A DNA stretch of 64,000 nucleotides from Turnera subulata (lineage: Eukaryota > Streptophyta > Magnoliopsida > Malpighiales > Passifloraceae). A model generated the notes under the pieces. That model was given only the letters and a program-made list of their open reading frames with translations, was not told the origin of the DNA and ran no database searches. Position numbers and translations under genes: made by a program. Location: NCBI GenBank assembly GCA_028386065.3, contig JAKUCV010003170.1, positions 182,257-246,256 of the forward strand, in the 5' to 3' direction. This document shows, one piece after another, positions 55,428 through 64,000 of this stretch; positions within the stretch are counted from its first letter, which is position 1; every line of letters starts with the position of its first letter.

Positions 55428-56669
55428 GTATACGGAAAAAGATAAACGAGAAAAAATAAACTCTCTTTATTTATAGTTTATGTATTATATTCTGGGATCG
55501 AATATATTGAACATTCAACTGGCAGTTGGTTTATGTTTATCTAATAATATTAGATTTGCATGAGATTAAGTGTACATAATTAGTAGTACATTTTATTTTT
55601 CCTAGCTCATTGAAATACCATTCTTTTCACACCATCTTCGAAAAAAAATACTTCTGAAATCAATTACTTTCCTCCAAATACTAAATAGATCTGATCCTCC
55701 TTACAAGTCATAGTAAAATGAGTTCTCCAATTCTAACAGAAATCCAGAAAACAAGGAAATGCCATAAGAGTTTGATTGCAACAACCTATATGATCCTAAC
55801 AAAGAATGGTTTATCAACATAAATAAGCTCATAAGTACCAAGTTACCAACCATACAAAAATCCTCAATAACCTATTAGTATAAAATTACCCAAATCGAAA
55901 CCCTAAATTTTTACTAAAACCACGGCATACAGAATGTAAATATACTACTTGTAACGTTATACCCCCCATCCCATGAAGAATTTCAGTCATTCAAAATTTT
56001 AACTCAAAAGAAAAGGCCAAGCATACATCAATTTACATCTCCCATATCACAAACAACAGCTAATATGCATACCTGTATTTTACATAAAGAAGTTCCGGAA
56101 AACACCATCGACGAAAGTTTCACCTATTAACTGCTTTCTCTTTGCTATCTGCGACTTTTTAATTTTTAACTCCAACATACCAGTCTGCCTTTATCCTTTT
56201 AGATGATGTTTCTTTCCCTCTTCAACTAAACACACACCATTTGTATTGCACCATTTGTGTTCTTTTCACATACGCTTTTCTCACTTCTTTCTCACTTTGA
56301 TTTCAGTCTTGTCACTTTGTGTCTGTGCAAGAGAAAGAAAGTGAAAGAGAGAGAATGAAAGGTTACATTGTGTTCGTCTCAAGGGTTTCAAGAAGTCTTT
56401 GGAAATTTTATGTTTATTTATTATTTTATTGGTTTAGCTTCAATTAATTTTAAGTTTTTTAAATGTACATGACACATGGACATCATGCGTGTCAACTTAA
56501 CTGCCATGCCAACAATTCATAGGGACTTATTTGAGAAATCAGGACTTAAGGTGCCCTTATCACCATACATTACAATTCTTTTTCTTTGTCGTCATACATT
56601 TTCTTTTGAGCGGGGTTTTCTTCCTTATAATTATATATCCATATATGTTTTATGTACCAGCCTATAGTG
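55428..56669. other. intergenic, no gene supported
   Basis: AT-rich single-copy-looking DNA. No conserved frame. Confidence 0.4.
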
Positions 56670-56923
56670 TAGGGGCGGATTCAGAAAATAAATTTACGGG
56701 AGCTAAAATATAGTATTATTAAGTTAATAGGGATTGAAATGTGTTGTAACAGAAAAGAAGGAAAAAATTTGAGGAAAAAAAACCAACCCAAACCCCCCAA
56801 CCAATTTAGTATACAAGGAGAATCTTAGGCCACTATGTGACTTTTGAAATATTATTACCATATATAACTAATCTAGGATTCTAGGGTGGGCTTGGCCCTC
56901 TACTCTCCCTAGATCCGCCCCTG
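56670..56923. mobile_element. H3: hAT-type MITE
   Basis: TAGGGGCGGATTCAG to GATCCGCCCCTG, 254 bp, flanked by CTATAGTG and TTATGGTG (6 of 8 match; both differences are transitions). Related in its termini to H1 but without tRNA-like boxes. Confidence 0.65.
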
Positions 56924-56931
56924 TTATGGTG

Positions 56932-57754
56932 CTAAGTTTATGATTATACAATTCAGTCCTTCAATATTTTATTATTCTAAATTAAATCCTTTGCTTTATA
57001 CATAATTATTTTTTTTATGAATTTAAACTTCAAATTTTATTTAATACATAATGTTATCCTATTAAGGTAATAAATAATTATTTATTTATTCGTATAGTTT
57101 TTGTAATACATAACCACTAGTTATACTTTATAAGATCAATTCGCAGATATCATATAATGATAAGAATAATTTAATTATATCAATTTAAAATAATCACTTA
57201 TCACATAAATTTTTAGCAAAGGATTTAATTTTTTTAAAATTGTGTTTTTATTTTCTAATTTTAAAAATTTAATTATTTTTCTTTTAAAATTTATCAAATA
57301 ACAAAAAAAATTATGATATTATTAAATCAAGGACAGAATGAGTTGAACTCCAATTGCTGTATAGCGGTGACGTCGCGTAGGAAACCATCATCTTACAGCC
57401 AAGAAATGAGTTTGATAAGTGACATGCTAACGAGTCACCCTTACCACATCCGAGTCAGTAGCACGCATTGCTATCCTAAAAAAAAAATCAACATGGTGCA
57501 AACAAGAATATGGGGTTCCCATTAAGAGGATTTTTATTGATATTGAATGTGTATTACATGACATAATCGGGAGAGAAGGTGAGAGGGAAGCCGAGACCGA
57601 GGGAGGGAGTGGAAAAGTGAGAAAAGTCCCCTAAATATCTGGTTCTTCAAGCTTTTATAAGGGGTCAGCTCGGCCACGTGTCACTCCGTTATTGGTCACA
57701 CCTGGATTCCCTTTGGATAAGCTCGGATAGGCCGATATGGGTGGCTTCCCGGGT
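56932..57754. other. intergenic, target region of E6
   Basis: AT-rich. The complement of 57650-57665 contains TTATAAAAGC, a TATA-like box, but no associated gene was found. Confidence 0.35.
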
Positions 57755-59073
57755 TGAACGCCCAGACCCGTATTTACCAGCCTCAGTAAACACGTGCCGA
57801 AACTGTACAACAGTAAATACAACACGAGACGCGGCCCAATGGCCCAAAGATAATCTCAATGTATATAACAGAGAAACCGGCCCAATGGCCCTATGTAATC
57901 AAAATAAACATCAGAAATCTGGCCCTTCGGCCCAACATCAAAACACGTCACCCAAACCCGGGGACCCAAATTATAGCACAGCGGAAGCAATTTTATCATT
58001 CTCAATAATAGTATGAAACCATGCAATGAACATATGGATCCGAGTCCTGCCCGAGGTAACGTCACAGCCGCCAAAATGCATCGTACCTGAATCACAGAGA
58101 ACTCAACCTACGGGATGAAAGCCCGCAGGTGAGGGGTGAGTCCAAAGTGCTCACCAACTAAGGATAAACAGAGATATGCAGGCAACCATAATACTTTTGA
58201 AGAAAATACCAGCAAAAGACAACTCAAGAATCAACCAAATTATGACTGAGCCAAGACCAAAAGAATATTTTATTATTTTTACCAATTTTATCTTCTGGGC
58301 CCCGTCACAGATAAGCTAGGGTCGTACCAGGTTATCAACCTGTTCCTGGTGCCAGATCAAAAAGAACCTGGGATCAACATCCCAATAACAAATCTCAGGG
58401 ATCGACATCCCAATCAAACCGGCATCAACATGCCCATCACAAGTAACCTAGATCATAGCCACCACAAAATAGTCTCAAACCATCCGGTCGTACCTCTACT
58501 TACCACATGACAATTAAGTCATATCCATTCCAAAACCTAATCACAGGAATCGACATCCCAAACACAAAACCAGAAGACACGACTCACTCATTAACTTTTC
58601 CAATTTTAATATCCGGGCCCCGTCACTGGACAAGCTAGGGTCGTACCAGGTTATTAACTATTCCGGGTGCCAGGCCAAAACAATACCCGGGATCAACATC
58701 CCAATAACATAACCAATCCGGGATCAACATCCCAATATCCAAACCAAACCGAGATCAACATCCCCAAGTCAAGAAACCGACCATGGCCACCACAGAACTA
58801 GCCTCTAACCATCTAGTCGTACCACTACTTTCTACGTGACAGTTAAATCATCATCATTTCCAATTTCCATTTTCAATATCCATTATCCTTTTCTCAATTA
58901 TCCATAATCAACAGTCCAACATCAATCTCAACACAAAATCCAAAGATTCAACAACAGCCAACACAGCAGTTCAATCAAGCAAAACAATACAAAGAATCAC
59001 ACACAGAACCAACATCAACAAATCCATATCATCAATTATCCAACAATAATATATATCATCACAATTTTCAATA
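57755..59073 (-). mobile_element. E6: partial LTR of the E family, interrupted by E7
   Basis: Starts TGAACGCCCAGACCCG and follows the E4/E5 LTR with the palindrome array (58371-58760). A roughly 310-bp segment (about 58298-58525) recurs as a diverged tandem copy (58612-58850), doubling the array. E7 begins at 59074, so the rest of E6 lies beyond the window. Confidence 0.7.
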
Positions 59074-62000
59074 TGAAATGCCCATGTCCCAAATTATTAA
59101 TATAAGTTATAAATTAATTATAGATTGCTCAAATTGCCCTTATCATTCCCGGGACACCCGTATCCCAAATCATCCATTAAAGAATGTATAGCATATGAAG
59201 TGACCAAAATGCCCTTCTCCACGGGATACAATATCAACCACATAATCAATGAACAATTATACAACAAATTACACAACAACGAGTATGCAGCGGAAGACTA
59301 TACATATGATAACATATATGCAGTGAACTCTATGGATCCGACCCGAGGAGAGGAAAGCACCGCCACCTGCTGATATGCTCTTCTGATCATCGATCAGCTA
59401 ACCTGTGTAAAACTGTGAGGGGGTGAGACCAACCACTGTCTCACCGTAAACAAATAAACCAATAATATACAATACAAATCAACTACAAGTACACCGGCAT
59501 TAGGCAATAGCAAACACAGAGCACAAACAATTCACCATACACAACACCAGTCATCACCAGACTTCAACCATTACTATCATTACTTATATTATTATCTTTG
59601 TTATTAGGTTTAAATATTTTATTAGGGCCCTCTATTGTGTGCGTCGAGCTCGGTCCCGTCTCATGAGACAACCAGGCATAAGCCCAAATAAACCAGGCAC
59701 GAAGCCCAAACATATCCATAGAGAGAGAGAGAGAGACAGAGAGAAAGAGGGAGGTAGAAAGGGGGAGGTAGAAGGAGGGAGGTAGAACCGGTCATAACAG
59801 ACCCATATGCTAACCGCATAAAATCCCGAGGGGTATCACTTCCCGCTCGAACCAACCGGTCAACAGCCCCACAGTAGAATTATTATAGTTTGTTATTCTC
59901 AGTAATGTTTTAAGAGTTGTACCGTAAGTTATGATCAAACAGTGGTGTGGATTTAATATCTTATCCTCAAGTCCGGGCCCCAGCCCATAGTCCACCACAC
60001 AAACCACAAATCTATACCTCATGTGTTTATCATAACCAAACAAGTCATGCTAGACAGGCACAATACATCACATCAGATAACAAGTCACATAATCAGGCAC
60101 ACCACGTCATAGGTATCATCAACATAATTCACTTTGCAAATAGCAACATCAGCACAACAGGCAAGCATGCATATAGCATTCAAGACCAAACAAATAATAC
60201 CACATTATATACCAAGACAATTAACCGAGCATTGTAGGCAGTAATGCATACAAAGGTTTATAAGTCCTCACCTGGACTAGAAGGATCACTTGAAAGCCAA
60301 CACTTGTTCAGCTACTCTCCAGGAATAACCCATGCCTAAACACATGGTCACATGTATCACTTAGACATTCATTCAAAAGATAAAGAGAGTACTTGGTTGT
60401 ATAAGTTTATCGACCACAAACCTCAACCCGACACGGAATATTAGACGAAGTAAGAGCTAGGCCCAATATCTTAGTAAAACCAAAGATCTACTTAAGAACC
60501 GATTAAATCAAGATCAAGAAAATATCAAGTGTATAAGCCATGGCCTCAAGCCGAAAACCAAAATATCATGTCAACCAACTGTTCAAAGTGATAATAATTT
60601 CTTTTAGGAACCTTTCCGAAATAATGTTAAGAAAAATCTCCAAAAGTAGAAATCATGGTTCTATGGCGCAACACATCATAACAAGCTCATTGGACATTGG
60701 ACAAGAATAAACCTTCTTTTATCATAAGCCTTGCATCAACAAAAGTATTGAAAACAGTTTGTATGCCACGCATACGCTCAAACGAAGCAAGGTTCTAAAA
60801 CATGTGTCTTCAAGTGCCGACTCAAAATTAGTAAAATAATTAAATTAATAAATATTAATTTTAAGGAAAACGAATTGTTAAAACCATAACCCATGTGAGA
60901 CGCATCACTGTGCACCTGACGCAAATTCATACAATGGCAAAGCTGCTTTCCAAAGATTTAATATATAAGTGATTATAAGTGGCAAACACGTATCTTGCCC
61001 AACCCACATTGCCAAGACAAAATCCAGTGTTTAGTTTAACCAGCTTAGACAAGTCAATGAACACTTGTTCTTGCAAGAAAGTAGCAGCCTCATGACCATA
61101 TGCCAACTAATTTGTAGTGTGCTTTATATTAAAGGATGGAACTCGGTTAATATTACAGATTCAAACAAAGCAAAAAGACATATGTTCATAAATTCCAATA
61201 TCAAAGTAATTGATTTGTGGCAGCACATAAACAATTGAAGACCTCTCATAGCATAATTAAATTATACTGGACAATGATTGTCACTGATTCCAAACAAGCA
61301 AGAACTAAGAAAAAAAATAGTAATAAAGAACCACGAGCGGCTTATAATTAAAGTATCAGTTCAACCCAGCGATCAATTAGAACCCGACTAAAAACGAAAA
61401 AAAAATGGGTTCTTACTTGTCAGAATTGAAGTCGACAAAAAATCGCCCACATCGCCGGAATCCATAAACCCGACCACCAGCTCACCGGAAACCCAACGAC
61501 ATCAACCAAACGAAAACCCAGATTGGGTTAGTACCCGCACACAACCACAACAGGAAGGAGGAGAAGAGATAAAGAGGGGTCTACCTTACTGGACATAAAC
61601 GATGGATGCGGCAGCGACGCTTAATGGTGGCGACTCACGAAGACGAAGAAGAAGACATGGTGGTGGTGTGTTGTCGCGGCGACGGCGACATGGAGAGGAA
61701 GAAGAAAAGTGAGAATTGGAAAGAAGATGTTGGGGTGCCGTTCGGGGAACCAGAAGAAAAGAAAAGAAACAAAAAGAAATAAAGAGGAGATGGGGAGAGT
61801 GGCGGCCAAAGTCGGGGAGAAAGTGAGGAAGTGGGGAGAGAGAGTGTAAGTTAGGCTTTTATACTCAATACCAGGGTTGGGGTTTCCATCACAGCTAAAC
61901 TACGTCGTTTTTCCTCCAAATGACATCACTTCATCCTCAAGTCCCTCATTTGGTCAACCTCAAACCCAAAACACACCCTTATGTGTGTTTTATGCTTTGG

Positions 62001-62228
62001 CCTAGACAAAACTACTACCAATAATGAGTTTTATCCCCAAAACTCTATTTACTCCCAAAGAATCCGACTAGGGATTAATCACATATGTAAAATAATATTT
62101 CCCGGGAAAATAAAATTAAATTCCTTGACCAAAATTCAAGAAATTCCTCAAGGATAAAATTAGAACAAATTTCAAAAAAAATCAGAAAACTCCATAGAAA
62201 TTAATTAACAAAAATTCTGGGCGTTACA
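59074..62228 (-). repeat. E7 3' LTR
   Basis: Contains a (GA)n tract at about 59717-59755 and, near its right end, TATAAAAGC on the minus strand (61855-61863), the likely LTR promoter. No gene is inside. Confidence 0.82.
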
Positions 62229-62245
62229 ATTCTACCCCACTTAAC
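62229..62245 (-). other. E7 polypurine tract (complement)
   Basis: ATTCTACCCCACTTAAC next to the LTR, followed by AATTTCGTCCTCGAAATT, matching the pre-PPT motif of E1-E3. Confidence 0.6.
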
Positions 62246-63684
62246 AAAATTTCGTCCTCGAAATTTGCATAACAAGTAAAGCAACCAAGTGCTTAACTGA
62301 CACAAAGAAGTATCACCCGGCATCAAAGTACCGTTGGCCAAAACTACCAAGTAGAACCATCATGTCCATCAATCACATTTCCAAGCAAGAACTCCGATAT
62401 ACCAAGTCGATCATCGACTTTAGTCACACATGATCAAAAGATCATAAGATCCAAGCCCTAACCCAAGAGTCTTATCCAAATACCATTAACATTATTAATA
62501 TCAAAATCCATAAACAATTTCATTTATCATCACTCAACCAAATATATCCAATCTCTTAATCCATTAAGCATATCCTCAGGTAGCAGAACCCAAACACAAT
62601 TGTTACCTTAGTAACACGATCATCACCCCCATTGTGAATACCTCAAAACCAAAATTCACATTCTAATTCATATTCCGAACCTCAAAGTAATTCCTTTATC
62701 ACACTCCAATTCAGCCAAAATCATGTGTCTCCCGAATCATACCTTAGGCACTAGAAATAACTCATCACCAAATATCATAATTATAATTCCAAAACTTGGA
62801 TTCCTCAAGACCCAAATATCCTTTCATAACTCATACTCATGCTCATAATCTACTCCTCAAGCCATACTTATCATGAACTCCAAAGTTTCTTTGATAATAA
62901 TTGAAAACATCAATTTATCTCTCGTCACATAAATGACAACTAGCAATTGAATCACAATACCCGAGATCACCTCAAAATCAACCTCAATGTAAACATACTC
63001 CTTGCATCCTCATCCCGCAAATGAACTACAACCTCAATTATGACGCATGATCACAACCTTATTATCACAAACACCATTAATATCTCCCAACTCAACAAAG
63101 TTAAGTACCTCAAGCACCATTAAAAGATAATTCTCTGACTATGTCATCAGATCAACCTCAAATTAATTCAAGAAGTTATCAGCTCGAACTCCGAACAAAA
63201 TTTAATCCATATAATAATTCACAAGTAAATATCAAAACCTCGAGCTCAAGTAAATCAGACCATAGAATAACATGATCACCAGAATTATAGGAATCATATC
63301 CACAAATATCACATCAGATCATCTCTTGACAGAAGTAAACTCCAAAACAAACTAGATGGTTCACACATGTTTTGGCCAGTCCATTTCTGGAACTATCAGA
63401 CAACAGATAAAGGCAACGAGTCAAGAGTCCACACCGACTCTGACAAAACAGTGGATATACCACAAAATAAATCTTACAACAGCCTAAGCTGTGAAGATAA
63501 GCATGTCATTATAACGATAATACCGGGTCACTCCAACCCTCAGCAGGTGCGTGTCCTCCACCGGATCCTTAGTACGACTCACTATATGAATGCATAGGAC
63601 AATGCAACATACAACCCAAAAGGAGCAGACTTATGCACATAAGAGCACATAACGTATCAGCATATCCCAAAGGATCTACAGCCT

Positions 63685-63696
63685 GCTCCGCTACCA
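63685..63696 (-). other. E7 primer binding site (complement)
   Basis: GCTCCGCTACCA, two nt from the 5' LTR; same site as in E3. Confidence 0.6.
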
Positions 63697-63698
63697 AC

Positions 63699-64000
63699 TG
63701 AAACGCCCGTGTCCCAAATTATTAATATAAGTTATAAATTAATTATAGATTGCTCAAATTGCCCTTATCATTCCCGGGACACCCGTATCCCAAATCATCC
63801 ATTAAAGAATGTATAGCATGTGAAGTGACCAAAATGCCTTTCTCCACGGGATACAATATCAACCACATAATCAATGAACAATTATACAACAAATTACACA
63901 ACAACGAGTATGCAGCGGAAGACTATACATATGATAACATATATGCAGTGAACTCTATGGATCCGACCCGAGGAGAGGAAAGCACCACCACCTGCTGATA
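63699..64000 (-). repeat. E7 5' LTR, partial
   Basis: Matches 59074-59375 and runs off the window. Confidence 0.85.

Larger units (their letters stand above)
59074..64000 (-). mobile_element. E7: compact non-autonomous LTR element, right LTR cut by the window end
   Basis: 3' LTR 59074-62228 (3155 bp), interior 62229-63698 (1470 bp), 5' LTR from 63699. The ends TGAAAYGCCC / GGGCGTTACA recall the E family but the LTR body differs. The interior has only a PPT, a PBS and AT-rich non-coding DNA; there is no ORF-A/ORF-B cassette. The first 300 bp of the two LTRs differ at only about five positions, all transitions, so it is young. Confidence 0.82.

Noticed and set aside
52558..55432. Target duplication for E5
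   Set aside because: TCTAT and GTATA do not match, so no duplication is claimed.
61621..61809. 62-aa hydrophobic ORF in the E7 LTR
   Set aside because: Arises from purine-rich LTR leader sequence on the other strand.

Overview
This is a plant nuclear window, probably from a eudicot, made mostly of nested transposable elements. Intergenic DNA is AT-rich, LTRs run from TG to CA with 5-bp target duplications, there are MULE and hAT elements, and exons are split by GT-AG introns. I cannot name the species. Only two loci look like host genes: the 3' part of an unrecognised multi-exon gene at the left edge (3-925), and a compact two-exon gene on the minus strand (44338-44884) for a 78-residue protein resembling the C-terminal domain of DRG-family regulatory proteins.

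Most of the rest belongs to one family of very-long-LTR, non-autonomous retrotransposons. I label them E1 (4700-11841, plus), E2 (15227-22383, minus), E4 (minus; ends at 24155 and 33956) with E3 (26834-32885, plus) inside it, E5 (52563-55427, solo LTR, minus) and E6 (57755-59073, minus fragment). A relative with another LTR, E7, runs from 59074 past the right edge. LTRs reach 3.2 kb, the PBS and PPT are Ty3-like, and the 2.3-2.5 kb interiors hold no gag or pol. Instead E1, E2 and E3 carry the same two ORFs, both antisense to the element. ORF-A (125 aa) is basic with an amphipathic helical C-terminus. ORF-B (about 230 aa) has an unknown N-terminal half and a C-terminal half resembling the start of a LINE-type AP endonuclease. 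Each ORF has its own TATA box at a conserved distance.

C1 (36498-42780, minus) is a Ty1/copia element with decayed pol, CCTTG target duplications and a fourth antisense ORF-B (39632-40324) where gag would be expected. So the ORF-B module occurs in two retrotransposon superfamilies. C1 and the E-family LTRs also carry long arrays of tiny palindromes whose stems change in a paired way while the loop stays constant (GTNN loops in the LTRs, TTCNG loops in C1).

Between 46250 and 52560 lies a decayed MULE transposase gene on the minus strand. It is split by a solo LTR (46700-48029, target duplication ACATA) and by a Pack-MULE-like element (48285-50066) that captured an exon of an SKU5-like multicopper-oxidase gene. 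Three hAT-type elements with 8-bp duplications are at 1444-1686, 34099-35508 and 56670-56923. The remaining DNA is AT-rich and shows only old diverged repeats. All identifications are by eye from sequence and translations; no alignment or database search was run.
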